Shown one piece after another: positions 25,167-33,900 of a DNA stretch of 46,595 nucleotides. The position numbers and the translations under genes were made by a program. The stretch's first letter is position 1. Every line of letters starts with the position of its first letter. Where the stretch lies: NCBI RefSeq assembly GCF_945957265.1, contig NZ_CAMFKO010000034.1:1-46595 (forward strand). Reading direction: 5' to 3'. The DNA comes from an uncultured Dechloromonas sp. (GTDB lineage: Bacteria; Pseudomonadota; Gammaproteobacteria; Burkholderiales; Rhodocyclaceae). The notes beneath the pieces are model-generated. The model made no database searches. It was given only the letters and a program-made list of their open reading frames with translations, and was not told where the DNA came from.

Positions 25167-27320
25167 GTGAAAACTCAACACCACCCGGGGCGCCAGGCTC
25201 CCTTCCTCCCTCGTCCATCCGGCGTCTCCGCATCGCTCGGTCGTCGCTTGCCGCTGGCCGCTGCCGTGGCCACCGCCATGCTTGCCATCGGCGGTCAGGC
25301 CTGGGCCGAGGATGACAAGACCCTGAAGCCGGTGACGGTTACCGCGACGCAGGAGCAGCAGGATGGCTATCGCGCCACCAAGACCCGGGTCGGCAAGGTG
25401 GTGCAGGACCCGCACGATGTGCCGCAGGCCATCACGACCGTGACCCGCGCCCTGATCGAGGAACAGGAAGCCAATTCGCTGCGCGAAGCGCTGCGCAACG
25501 TATCCGGGCTGAGTTTCAACGCCGCCGAGGGCGGGCGTTCCGGCGACAACATGAACCTGCGCGGCTTTTATACCTTCGGCGACATGTACCTCGACGGTAT
25601 CCGCGATACGGCCCAGTACAACCGCGAACTGTTCAACCTCGAGCAGGTCGACGTGCTGCGCGGCGCCGCCGCCATGCTGTTCGGCCGCGGCCAGGCGGGC
25701 GGGGTGATCAACCAGGTCAGCAAGACGCCGATGCTCTACGGCATCAACAAGGTCGGCGTCGGCGTCGGTACCGACGGTTTCCGCGAGGTCAAGGCCGACC
25801 TCAACCAGCGCGTCGGCGATACCACCGCCTTCCGTCTCAATGTGATGAACCGCGACGAAGGCAGCGCGCGCACCAATCCGTATACCGGTACGGAGCCGGA
25901 GGTCCACCGCATGGGCTTCGCGCCGAGCATTTCCTTCGGTCTCGGCACCAATCACGAAGTCACGCTCAGCCACCTGTGGCTGAAGACCAACGACCGTGCC
26001 GACTACGGCGTTCCGTTCAGCGGTCGCCGTCCGGTCGAATCGATGGCCAAGGCCGGTAACTACTACGGGGTCAACGACAGTTTCGACGACAGCGAAACGA
26101 AAGTCTCGACCCTGAACTACCTCTACAAGATTTCGCCGGATACCCAGTGGCGCACCGTGTTGCGCGCCGCCAACTACAAGCGCTCCTACTGGGCGGTGGC
26201 CGGCCAGGGAACCCTGACCCAGTACAGCACCACCGGCCAGGCCAAGACCCGCCAGTTCGAGACCGACAACTACGTCCTGCAGAGCGACCTGAACACGGTC
26301 TTCAACCTGTTCGGCATGCGTAACGAACTGATTACCGGCGTCGAATACCTCAACGAGGACTCGATCCGCTGGGCGCTGCGCAACGTCGGCTCGACGGCAC
26401 GCCCGCTGTATCTGCCCGGCCAGTTCACGACGGCGCGGCCGATTACGTACAAGGGTGAAACCTACAGCGCCTATGTGCAGGACACCGTCGAGTTCATCCA
26501 GAACTGGAAGCTGACCATGGGTGTCCGTCGCGACATCATGAAGTCCGACTACTTCACCACCACGGCCTTCAGCGGCAATTTCGGCGAGAACAGCTACCGC
26601 GCCGGCCTGTCCTGGCAGCCGACGGCGGCCCAGCACTACTATGTCGGCTGGAGCGATTCGTTCAGCCCGACGGCCGACCTCTATCAGCTGTCCGGCAACC
26701 AGTACCCGGCCGAACGCTCCAAGGTCGTCGAGCTGGGCAGCAAGTGGCTGCTGGCCGACGGCAACCTCTCCCTGCGCACCTCGCTCTATCGCGCCATCAA
26801 GGATTGGGAGCGCAATACCGACCTGGAGTCCACGGCGACCATCCTGACCCGCAAGCGTCAGTCGGACGGTGTCGAACTCGAGGTGGCGGGCCGGATCACC
26901 GACAACTGGGAAGTGTTCAGCGGCCTTTCCTACATGCACGCGGAAATTCGCGAGGTGGCGCCGGGCAACGGCAACCCGAACTTCATCGGCCAGTCGCCGC
27001 GGAATACCCCGAAGAAGACCTTCAACCTGTGGAGCACCTACCAGCTGCCCTACGGCTTCAAGGTGGGCGGCGGCATGGAATACAAGAGCCGTCGCTACGG
27101 CGGTGCGCCGACCGGAACGGCGGCCTTCAACCCGAACTGGGTGGAGTCCTACGTGCGCTGGGATGCGATGCTGTCCTACGACCAGCCGAAGTACACCGTC
27201 AAGTTCAATGTCCAGAACATCTTCGACAAGCTGTATTACGACTCGCTGTATGACAACGGCGGTTTTGTCGTCCCCGGCCAGGCCCGTCGTTTCATCCTGA
27301 GCACGGAATACAAGTTCTGA
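25167..27320 (+). CDS. TonB-dependent siderophore receptor
   Basis: A 717-residue outer-membrane receptor. The long signal peptide has an Arg-rich start and core LAAAVATAMLAIGGQAWAE. LKPVTVTATQEQ is the TonB-box region. The plug (about 60-180) includes SLREALRNVSGLSF, NLRGF, and QVDVLRGAAAMLFGRGQAGGVINQVSK, which is the FhuA/Fiu-type siderophore-receptor signature. The barrel ends FILSTEYKF with the terminal Phe. A catecholate or similar ferric chelate is the likely ligand. GTG at 25167 is chosen over the upstream TTG at 25140 because AAAGGT precedes it. A Fur box lies upstream and a strong terminator follows. Confidence 0.93.
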   Translation: MKTQHHPGRQAPFLPRPSGVSASLGRRLPLAAAVATAMLAIGGQAWAEDDKTLKPVTVTATQEQQDGYRATKTRVGKVVQDPHDVPQAITTVTRALIEEQEANSLREALRNVSGLSFNAAEGGRSGDNMNLRGFYTFGDMYLDGIRDTAQYNRELFNLEQVDVLRGAAAMLFGRGQAGGVINQVSKTPMLYGINKVGVGVGTDGFREVKADLNQRVGDTTAFRLNVMNRDEGSARTNPYTGTEPEVHRMGFAPSISFGLGTNHEVTLSHLWLKTNDRADYGVPFSGRRPVESMAKAGNYYGVNDSFDDSETKVSTLNYLYKISPDTQWRTVLRAANYKRSYWAVAGQGTLTQYSTTGQAKTRQFETDNYVLQSDLNTVFNLFGMRNELITGVEYLNEDSIRWALRNVGSTARPLYLPGQFTTARPITYKGETYSAYVQDTVEFIQNWKLTMGVRRDIMKSDYFTTTAFSGNFGENSYRAGLSWQPTAAQHYYVGWSDSFSPTADLYQLSGNQYPAERSKVVELGSKWLLADGNLSLRTSLYRAIKDWERNTDLESTATILTRKRQSDGVELEVAGRITDNWEVFSGLSYMHAEIREVAPGNGNPNFIGQSPRNTPKKTFNLWSTYQLPYGFKVGGGMEYKSRRYGGAPTGTAAFNPNWVESYVRWDAMLSYDQPKYTVKFNVQNIFDKLYYDSLYDNGGFVVPGQARRFILSTEYKF

Positions 27321-27333
27321 GCCAATTGAGTGC

Positions 27334-27368
27334 AGCCCCCGCCTTCGGGCGGGGGCTTTTTGTTTTTT
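27334..27368 (+). terminator. Rho-independent terminator after siderophore receptor
   Basis: A perfect 10-bp stem AGCCCCCGCC/GGCGGGGGCT with a TTCG tetraloop is followed by T tracts. It separates the receptor from the Fe-binding protein gene, so the latter is read through or has its own promoter. Confidence 0.92.
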
Positions 27369-27433
27369 GTGCCGGAGTTCGCGCGGCGGTGCAGTCCGCC
27401 CCTCCGGTTTTCCTTGCGATGGAGAACATCCCG

Positions 27434-28447
27434 ATGAAGAAGAACCTGGTCCTGATCGTCCTGGCCATGGCTGCCGCGTTTGCCGCCGAGGCCCAGGAGA
27501 AAGTCCTCAACCTGTATTCGGCGCGGCACTACCAGACCGACGAACGGCTTTACGAGAATTTCACCAAGCAGACCGGTATCAAGATCAACCGGATCGACGG
27601 CAAGGAAGACGAGCTGATGGAGCGCATTCGTAACGAAGGCGCCAACAGCCCGGCCGACGTATTCATCACCGTCGATGCAGCGCGCCTGGCCAATGCCGAA
27701 GCGCTGGGCCTGTTCGCGCCGGTCAAATCGAAGCTGCTGGAAAGCCGCATCCCGGCCCATCTCCATACCGACTCCTGGTTTGCCTTCTCGACCCGGGCCC
27801 GCGTCATCATCTACAACCGCAGCGCGGTCAAGGCCGAGGACGTCGCCACCTACGAGTCGCTGGCCGATCCGAAGCTGAAGGGCAAGCTGTGCAGCCGCTC
27901 GGGCTCGCATCCCTACAACCTGTCGCTGGTCGCCTCGCTGATCGCGCATGACGGCGAAGCGAAGACCGAGGAGTGGGCCAGGGGCGTGGTCGCCAACTTC
28001 GCCCGGGCGCCGAAGGGCGGCGATACCGACCAGATCAAGTCGGTCGCCCTTGGCGAGTGCGGCGTGGCGGTGTCGAATACCTACTACCTGGCCCGCCTGA
28101 TCCGTTCCGACAAGGTCGACGAGCGGCGCATGATGGAACGCGTCGGCATCGTCTGGCCCAACCAGGCCAATCGCGGCACGCACATCAACATTTCGGGCGC
28201 CGGCGTGGTCAAGACCTCGAAGAACGTCGACGCGGCCGTCAAGTTCCTCGAGTACCTGGCCAGCGACGAGGCCCAGCGCTACTTCGCCGACGGCAACAAC
28301 GAATGGCCGGTGGTGGCCAGCGTCGTGACCGGCAATCCGGCGCTCGAGGCGATGGGCAAGTTCAAGGCCGATACCCTGCCGATCGGATCGCTGGCCAAAA
28401 ACGTCGTGGCCGCCCAGAAGCTGCTCGATCGCGCCGGCTACCGCTAA
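27434..28447 (+). CDS. Periplasmic Fe(III)-binding protein (FutA/FbpA type)
   Basis: A 337-residue ABC-type substrate-binding protein. It has a 20-residue signal peptide (MKKNLVLIVLAMAAAFAAEA), then VLNLYSARHYQTDERLYENFTKQTGIKIN, the opening of the FbpA/FutA ferric-ion binders. LCSRSGSHPYNLSLVASLIAHDGE, GVAVSNTYYLARL with its double tyrosine, and a C-terminal EYLASDEAQRYFADGNNEWP complete the family pattern. Tyrosines of the YY pair are the known iron ligands. The ATG at 27434 has GGAG nine bases upstream. No permease or ATPase gene follows; the next gene is DUF1513. Confidence 0.94.
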   Translation: MKKNLVLIVLAMAAAFAAEAQEKVLNLYSARHYQTDERLYENFTKQTGIKINRIDGKEDELMERIRNEGANSPADVFITVDAARLANAEALGLFAPVKSKLLESRIPAHLHTDSWFAFSTRARVIIYNRSAVKAEDVATYESLADPKLKGKLCSRSGSHPYNLSLVASLIAHDGEAKTEEWARGVVANFARAPKGGDTDQIKSVALGECGVAVSNTYYLARLIRSDKVDERRMMERVGIVWPNQANRGTHINISGAGVVKTSKNVDAAVKFLEYLASDEAQRYFADGNNEWPVVASVVTGNPALEAMGKFKADTLPIGSLAKNVVAAQKLLDRAGYR

Positions 28448-28458
28448 GGAGAATGCAG

Positions 28459-29601
28459 ATGTCGATGCCCATGGACAGACGCCAGTTCGTCAAGTTGCTC
28501 GGCGCCTGCGGCCTGCTCGCCCAGGCCGGCCTAGCCTCTTCGGCCGATGAAAACCCGCAGTCCGCGCTGATCGCCGCCGCCTGGCGCGGGCCGAATCCCG
28601 GCGATACCTATTACGCCGGCGTCCTGGCGGCCGACTGGGGGCGGAAAAAGCTGGAGATCCGTCACGCGGTGGCGCTGCCAACGCGCCCGCATGGTTTGTA
28701 TCCGGAGGCGGATGGCAGCTTGCTGGTGGTCGGCGTGCGTCCCGGGGCGTGGCTGATGCGCATCGATGCGGCGGGTGCGGTCAGCCGGCAGGTCAATCTG
28801 GAAGACGAAGTCTCGTCGGCGCGCCTGAACGGCCATGTCATCCCCAATGCGAAGGGCGACCTGCTGTACACCACCGAAACCGACATGAAGACCGGGCGCG
28901 GCCGGATCGGCGTGCGCGACCGTGCCACCCTCGGCAAGCTCGCCGAGTGGGATAGCCATGGCCTGGAGCCGCATCAACTCCTGCTCGATGGCGACGGCAA
29001 CCTGATGGTCGCCAATGGCGGCGTACCGCGCACGCCGGCGGACAAGAAATACGATCTGCACCGGATGGATTCGTCGCTGGTGCGCCTGGAAGATGGCAGC
29101 GGTAAACTCCTGCGCCACTGGAAGCTGGGCGATTCGCGCCTTAGCCTGCGCCACCTGGCGTGGAGCCATGCCCCGTCGGGCCGCGCCTACCTGGGCGTGG
29201 CCATGCAAGCCGAGCACGAGGATGCGGCGCAGCGTGCCAACGCCCCGATTCTGGCGGTGCTGGATGGCGACCAGCTCCTGACCCCGGCGCGTTCGGGCGA
29301 TGGTGCCGGCTACGCCGGCGATATCGCCGCCGCCTACAACGGCGGGTTCGCGTTGTCGAGCAACCAGGCCGGTCTGGCACAGCTCTGGCATCCGGGGGCG
29401 CCGGAAAAGATGGTGCCCATTGTCGAACTGCAGGAAGCCTATGCATTGACCGAATGGAAAGGTCCGCAACCCGGCGGCGGCGTGCTCGTCGCCACGGGGC
29501 TGGGGCTGGTGCGCTGGCATCCGACGGCCAAGGCGACTTTCCTGCCCTGGCCGAAGCCGATGGCGCTGGATAACCACTGGGCGCTGATCAGCGAGGCCTG
29601 A
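28459..29601 (+). CDS. DUF1513 family Tat-exported protein
   Basis: A 380-residue protein with a twin-arginine signal (MDRRQFVKLLGACGLLAQAGLASSA), so it is probably exported folded to the periplasm. The remainder is rich in short strands with repeated RxH-x-GLYPE, HVIPNAKGDLLYTTE, HGLEPHQLLLDGDGNLMVANGG and RHLAWSHAP motifs, suggesting a beta-propeller. DUF1513 proteins usually occur with iron-uptake genes such as imelysin-like proteins. Here it follows the ferric-binding protein by 11 bases with AAGGAG, implying one operon. Its exact role is unknown. An ATG at 28453 is possible but sits too close to the ribosome site. Confidence 0.87.
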   Translation: MSMPMDRRQFVKLLGACGLLAQAGLASSADENPQSALIAAAWRGPNPGDTYYAGVLAADWGRKKLEIRHAVALPTRPHGLYPEADGSLLVVGVRPGAWLMRIDAAGAVSRQVNLEDEVSSARLNGHVIPNAKGDLLYTTETDMKTGRGRIGVRDRATLGKLAEWDSHGLEPHQLLLDGDGNLMVANGGVPRTPADKKYDLHRMDSSLVRLEDGSGKLLRHWKLGDSRLSLRHLAWSHAPSGRAYLGVAMQAEHEDAAQRANAPILAVLDGDQLLTPARSGDGAGYAGDIAAAYNGGFALSSNQAGLAQLWHPGAPEKMVPIVELQEAYALTEWKGPQPGGGVLVATGLGLVRWHPTAKATFLPWPKPMALDNHWALISEA

Positions 29602-29656
29602 CCCGCTTGCGGGTTTTTTCGCCAATAAAAAAGGAGCCCAAGGCTCCTTTTTTATT
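29602..29656. terminator. Terminator pair between DUF1513 and bfd genes
   Basis: A short hairpin CCCG/CGGG followed by six T (29602-29619) serves the DUF1513 gene. A perfect 15-bp bidirectional hairpin AATAAAAAAGGAGCC/GGCTCCTTTTTTATT at 29624-29656 can stop both strands, including bfd from the right. Confidence 0.93.
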
Positions 29657-29673
29657 GCTTGATCGTTGCTTGT

Positions 29674-29877
29674 TCAGGTTGCCTGGCGGGCAGCCTTTCC
29701 CGGCTTGGCCGATCCGCCATGCACTTCGCGCAGGCAATCGTGGGCGCAGGAGGCGCAGCGGCCGCAATCGCGGGTGACGCCGAGGTCGCGGCGCAGGTCT
29801 TTCAGCGTGCGGGCACCGCCCAGCGCGGCTTCGCGGATTTGCCGATCGGTGACAGCCTTGCAAACACAAACGTACAT
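29674..29877 (-). CDS. bfd: Bacterioferritin-associated ferredoxin
   Basis: A 67-residue [2Fe-2S] protein starting MYVCVCKAVTDRQIREA. The cluster ligands C-x-C (4 and 6) and C-x2-C (38 and 41, in DCGRCASC) are all present. Bfd reduces the heme-bound iron core of bacterioferritin to release Fe2+ when iron is scarce. Two Fur-like boxes lie directly upstream, consistent with iron-starvation induction. The two bacterioferritin genes lie just upstream on the same strand but end in their own terminator, so storage and release are controlled separately. Confidence 0.95.
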   Translation of the reverse strand: MYVCVCKAVTDRQIREAALGGARTLKDLRRDLGVTRDCGRCASCAHDCLREVHGGSAKPGKAARQAT

Positions 29878-29900
29878 GAATGATCTCCGCCTGCTGCGTT

Positions 29901-29919
29901 AATGAGAACTGTTCCCAGT
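29901..29919 (-). promoter_or_regulatory. Fur-like box 1 upstream of bfd
   Basis: AATGAGAACTGTTCCCAGT matches about 14 of 18 defined positions of the AATGAGAATNATTCTCATT Fur site. It is 24 bases from the bfd start. Confidence 0.5.
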
Positions 29920-29926
29920 TTATTTG

Positions 29927-29945
29927 AATGAGAATGAATGTCAAT
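29927..29945 (-). promoter_or_regulatory. Fur-like box 2 upstream of bfd
   Basis: AATGAGAATGAATGTCAAT matches about 15 of 18 defined positions of the Fur site, with a perfect left arm. It lies 26 bases from box 1, start to start. Confidence 0.62.
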
Positions 29946-30062
29946 AACTATTTGCGGGCGATGACTGGCTGATGCGTTTTTGGCAAATCGCTTGCCGACG
30001 CGGGCGGCGCTCATCGCCGGCTCGACCTTCGGGCTGGCGACGACGGGCCGTTTTGTCCGGGC

Positions 30063-30090
30063 AAAAAAAAGCCGCAACGCTCGTTGCGGC
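30063..30090 (-). terminator. Rho-independent terminator after the bacterioferritin pair
   Basis: On the reverse strand, stem GCCGCAACG/CGTTGCGGC is followed by eight T residues, 27 bases after the stop of the second bacterioferritin gene. Confidence 0.92.
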
Positions 30091-30116
30091 CCCGATGACG
30101 GCAGTGTCGACGTGAA

Positions 30117-30599
30117 TCAGTCGCCACCCGGCTCCATGTGCGCCTGCAGGTAGTTCGGCAGGGTCACGTTCTCGATCAGGCTTTGCTGGGTTTCCAGCCA
30201 GTCGATGGCCTCCTCGCAGTGCTCGAGCAGTTCTTCGAGCAGGTCGCGGCTGACGTAGTCCTGCGCTTCCTCGCAAAGCGCGATGGCGTCGACCAGCAAG
30301 GGGCGCTGCGTTTCCTGCTCGTACTTGAGGTCGCCCTGCAGGCACTCGACGACGTTCTCGCCGATGAGCAGCTTGCCGAGGTTCTGCAGGTTGGGCAGGC
30401 CTTCGAGGAAGAGGATGCGTTCGATCAGTTCGTCGGCTTCCTTCATGACGCGGATCGACTGCTTGTACTGGTAGTCGTTGAGTTTTTCCAGGCCCCAGTT
30501 GCGGAACATGCGGGCATGCAGGAAATACTGGTTGATCGAGGTCAGTTCGTTCTTCAGGACCTTGTTGAGGACTTCGATGATCTTCTTGTCGCCTTTCAT
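30117..30599 (-). CDS. bfrB: Bacterioferritin, heme-binding type with degenerate ferroxidase centre
   Basis: A 160-residue bacterioferritin aligning end to end with E. coli Bfr ([19 protein letters not shown], then [14 protein letters not shown] and [13 protein letters not shown]). The heme-ligating Met52 position is methionine (RVMKEADE). The ferroxidase ligands are altered: E51 is Val, H54 is Glu, E127 is Cys and H130 is Ala in my alignment. It would thus bind heme and support electron entry or release but not oxidise iron alone. ATG at 30599 is chosen for spacing to AGGGG; 30605 is possible. It follows the other bacterioferritin gene by about 12 bases, suggesting mixed 24-mers. Confidence 0.93.
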   Translation of the reverse strand: MKGDKKIIEVLNKVLKNELTSINQYFLHARMFRNWGLEKLNDYQYKQSIRVMKEADELIERILFLEGLPNLQNLGKLLIGENVVECLQGDLKYEQETQRPLLVDAIALCEEAQDYVSRDLLEELLEHCEEAIDWLETQQSLIENVTLPNYLQAHMEPGGD

Positions 30600-30611
30600 C
30601 GCCATGTCCCC

Positions 30612-31094
30612 TTAGATCGACGAAGAGCCCATCTGGCTCTGCTGGTAGTTTTCCAGGCCGACCAGTTCGATCAGCTTGAGCTGCTTTTCGAGGAAGTAGG
30701 CATGGTCCATCTCGGTGTCGTCGAGCTGCACCACCAGCATTTCGCGGGTCACGTAGTCCTGGGCCTTTTCGCAGGCGGCGATGGCTTTCTTCAGTTCGCC
30801 ATCGACCTTGTATTCGACGGCCAGGTCGGATTTCAGCATTTCCGGTACGGTCTTGCCGATCTTCAGGCCTTCGCGCTTGGAGAGGTCCGGCTTGCCTTCG
30901 AGGAAGAGGATGCGCTGAATGATGGAACGGGCGTGCTGGCGCTCGTGATCCGATTCGTGAATGCTTTTCTCGGCCAGCTGGTTCAGGCCCATGTCGGCAT
31001 ACATTTCGCCATGGATCAGGTACTGGTCGACGGCGGTCAGTTCGCCGGCCAGCAATGCGTTCAGGATGTCGATGATTTTCTTGTCGCCCTTCAT
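30612..31094 (-). CDS. bfrA: Bacterioferritin, ferroxidase type without the heme ligand
   Basis: A 160-residue bacterioferritin ([31 protein letters not shown]). The ferroxidase residues equivalent to E18, E51, H54, E127 and H130 are retained (HESDHERQHARS, DTEMDHAYFLE). The heme ligand Met52 is replaced by arginine. It should oxidise Fe2+ but not bind heme through Met pairs. It is the complement of the adjacent protein, as in the two-subunit bacterioferritins known from Neisseria and some pseudomonads. AAGGAG lies eight bases before the ATG. It is first in the two-gene operon. Confidence 0.94.
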   Translation of the reverse strand: MKGDKKIIDILNALLAGELTAVDQYLIHGEMYADMGLNQLAEKSIHESDHERQHARSIIQRILFLEGKPDLSKREGLKIGKTVPEMLKSDLAVEYKVDGELKKAIAACEKAQDYVTREMLVVQLDDTEMDHAYFLEKQLKLIELVGLENYQQSQMGSSSI

Positions 31095-31278
31095 GGCTAT
31101 CTCCTTGGAAATCAGTGTTTCAGAATGGCATAGGGGGACGCGGAAAGCAAGGCGGGAGAAGCGCCGGTGCCGTCCGGCGCGGTGACGCACACGCCGCGTT
31201 GCGCCGGCTGCGATCGCCTGCGCCTTGCCACTTGCCCGGATCGTTCCAAAGGTTCATTATTACTAAAAACATCAAAAA

Positions 31279-33900
31279 TTGGAGGGGCTGTGGTTTCCTG
31301 TCTTCAATTCGCAGATCGTCACGGCCTCGTCCGCGCGGCGGAGCGATCATGCGGCCGCGTTCCGGCCGGCATGCTTGGAAGCCCCTCCTGACGTGGGCGG
31401 CATATCCGATCAGGCGGCGATCCTGCACGCGGCCATTCTCGACAACTCCGGCCATGCGATCATCGCGACGGATACCGACGGCCTCATCTCCGTGTTCAAC
31501 CGGGCGGCCGAACGCATGCTGGGTTACAGCGCGTCGGACGTCATCGGGAAGCTGACGCCGGCGCCCTTTCACAAGGCCGAGGAGGTTGCCGAGCGGGCCC
31601 GGCTGTTCGCGGCGGAAATCGGCATTCCTCTCGAGCCCGGGTTCGAGGTATTCGTCGCCAAGGCCAGGCTGAATCTGCCGAACGACCACGAATGGACCTA
31701 CATTCGGAAAGACGGCTCCACCCTGCGCGTTCTGCTGTCGGTCACCGCCTTGCGCAACGGCTCCGGCGAGCTGTTCGGTTTCCTCGGCATGGTGGTGGAT
31801 GTCAGCGAGAACACCGCCTACCGTTCGGTGCTGGAGGAGCGGGAAGTCCAGTATCGGCAGCTGTTTCAGGAAAACCCGAACGCGATGCTGGTCTATGACA
31901 TGGACAGCACCCACATCCTGGCGGCCAACGAGGCCTTGCTCGAGATGTATGGCTACCAGGCGGGGGAGCTGACCGGCGTGCTGCTGTCCGATCTCTGGGT
32001 GGCCGACGATCGCGCCCGGCTGAATGAAATGATCGAGGCGCTGGCCGACGACAGCAATCCCGCCATCCTCAACAGGCGCTGGCGCACCCAGCATTGCGAC
32101 GGACACGAAATCGTCGTCGAGACCACCTCGCGGGAGCAGACCCTGGGCGAATACCGTGCCCGGCTGGTTCTCGTCCAGGAGGTCACGGACAAGGTGCTGA
32201 CCGAAAAGAAAGTGGCGGATCAGGGGCGCTTCCTGAGCAGCCTGCTCGATGCCTTGCCCGTGCCGGTGTTCTACAAGGACAGGGCGGGGCGTTACCTGGG
32301 CGGGAACCCCGCCTATTTCGCGCTGATCGGCGTTACCCCGGAGACGTATATCGGAAAGACGGTGGAGGACATTTCGCCGCCCGAGCTCGCGAAAACATAC
32401 CGCGCGGCCGACGAGGGCGTCTTCGCCGAGCCCGATGTCGTCCAGATCTACGAGTCGCAGGTCAGGTCGGCGAACGGCGACCTGCGCGACGTCGTCTTTC
32501 ACAAGGCAGCATTCCGCGACCACCAGGGATCGGTGGCCGGGCTGATCGGCATCCTGCACGACATCACCCAGCAGCGCCGGGTGGACAAGGCCCTGCGCGA
32601 GAGCGAGGCCCGCCTTCTGCAGGTCTTGCACAACAGCCCGCTGCCCATTTTCGTGGTCGACCAGGGGCAGCGCGTGGTGCTGTGGAATGGCGCCTGCGAG
32701 CGGGTGATCGGCATCCCCGCGGCCGAAATCCTGGGGACCTGCGATGCATGGCGCGCCTTCTATCCCGAGCGGCGCCCCGTGCTGGCCAACCTGATCGTCG
32801 AAGGCGGCGACGAGGGCGTGGTGCGCGGCTATTACGGCTCCTCGTGCCGCCGTTCGCCGCTCAATCCGGATGCCTTCGAGAGCGAGGGGTTTTTCCCGAA
32901 GATGGGGGACGGCTCGGGCCGGTGGCTGTACTTCAGCGCCTCCCCCCTGCGCAATGCCGAAGGCGAAGTGATCGGCGCCATCGAGACGCTGGTGGACATT
33001 TCCGAGCGCAAGCGGGCCGAAGCCGAGGCGCGGCAACTGACCGACGAGCTGGAGGCGCGGGTCGAGCTGCGCACGCAGGAACTGGAGCGCGCCAACGAAG
33101 AATTGCGGATGGCGATGTCGCAGCTGGTCCAGGCCGAGAAACTGGCTTCGCTGGGGACGCTGGTTGCCGGCGTCGCCCACGAGCTCAACACGCCGCTGGG
33201 CAACGTGCGTACCGTGGCCAGCACGCTCCAGGGGCGGGTCGCCACCTTCGCCCGGGCGGTGGCGGAGAATACCCTGCGCCGCTCCATGCTCGACGAGTTC
33301 CTGGCCTCGTCGCTGGAGGCCTCCGAGTTGATCGACCGCAATGCCCAGCGGGCCAGCGACCTGATCGCCGATTTCAAGCAGGTCGCCGTCGACCAGACCA
33401 GCACCCGGCGGCGGCAGTTCGATCTGTCGCAGGTGGTGCACGAAATCTACGCCACCATGCGGCCGCGTCTGCGGCACTCGCCCCATCGCCTGCTGCTGGA
33501 TATCCCGCCGGATATCGGCATGGACAGTTTCCCGGGGCCGCTGGAGCAGGTGCTGCTGAATTTCTTCAACAATTCGCTGATGCATGCTTTCGACGACGAT
33601 ATCTCCGGAACCATCTCGATCAAGGCGCGCCAAAGCGGCATGCGGGTCGACGTCGACTACAGCGACAACGGTTGCGGCATGAATGCCGAAACGGTCGCCC
33701 GCGCCTTCGATCCGTTTTTCACCACGCGCCTCGGCAATGGCGGCAGCGGGCTGGGGCTGTACATCGTGTTCAATCTGGTAACGGCGGTGTTGGGCGGCGA
33801 GATCCGCATGCAAAGCGAACCGGGCAAGGGAACGACGTTCCACCTCAGGCTGCCGCTGGTGGCGCCTAATCAGAGCGTTGTGGAGGAGCCGTATCGATGA
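31279..33900 (+). CDS. Multi-PAS sensor histidine kinase
   Basis: An 873-residue kinase in this reading. Four PAS regions run from about 45 to 560 (HAIIATDTDGLISVFNRAAERMLGY; NAMLVYDMDSTHILAANEALLEMYGY; VPVFYKDRAGRYLGGNPAYF; LPIFVVDQGQRVVLWNGACERVIG). A coiled coil near 570-610 leads to the H-box with His634 (GVAHELNTPLGN). The ATPase part has the N-box NNSLMHAF, DNGCGMN and GSGLGLYI. No membrane segment is seen, so it is probably a cytoplasmic sensor. The start is uncertain: TTG at 31279 precedes GGAGGGG rather than following it, and GTG at 31393 is an alternative. The stop overlaps the response regulator start as ATGA. Confidence 0.92.
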   Translation: MEGLWFPVFNSQIVTASSARRSDHAAAFRPACLEAPPDVGGISDQAAILHAAILDNSGHAIIATDTDGLISVFNRAAERMLGYSASDVIGKLTPAPFHKAEEVAERARLFAAEIGIPLEPGFEVFVAKARLNLPNDHEWTYIRKDGSTLRVLLSVTALRNGSGELFGFLGMVVDVSENTAYRSVLEEREVQYRQLFQENPNAMLVYDMDSTHILAANEALLEMYGYQAGELTGVLLSDLWVADDRARLNEMIEALADDSNPAILNRRWRTQHCDGHEIVVETTSREQTLGEYRARLVLVQEVTDKVLTEKKVADQGRFLSSLLDALPVPVFYKDRAGRYLGGNPAYFALIGVTPETYIGKTVEDISPPELAKTYRAADEGVFAEPDVVQIYESQVRSANGDLRDVVFHKAAFRDHQGSVAGLIGILHDITQQRRVDKALRESEARLLQVLHNSPLPIFVVDQGQRVVLWNGACERVIGIPAAEILGTCDAWRAFYPERRPVLANLIVEGGDEGVVRGYYGSSCRRSPLNPDAFESEGFFPKMGDGSGRWLYFSASPLRNAEGEVIGAIETLVDISERKRAEAEARQLTDELEARVELRTQELERANEELRMAMSQLVQAEKLASLGTLVAGVAHELNTPLGNVRTVASTLQGRVATFARAVAENTLRRSMLDEFLASSLEASELIDRNAQRASDLIADFKQVAVDQTSTRRRQFDLSQVVHEIYATMRPRLRHSPHRLLLDIPPDIGMDSFPGPLEQVLLNFFNNSLMHAFDDDISGTISIKARQSGMRVDVDYSDNGCGMNAETVARAFDPFFTTRLGNGGSGLGLYIVFNLVTAVLGGEIRMQSEPGKGTTFHLRLPLVAPNQSVVEEPYR

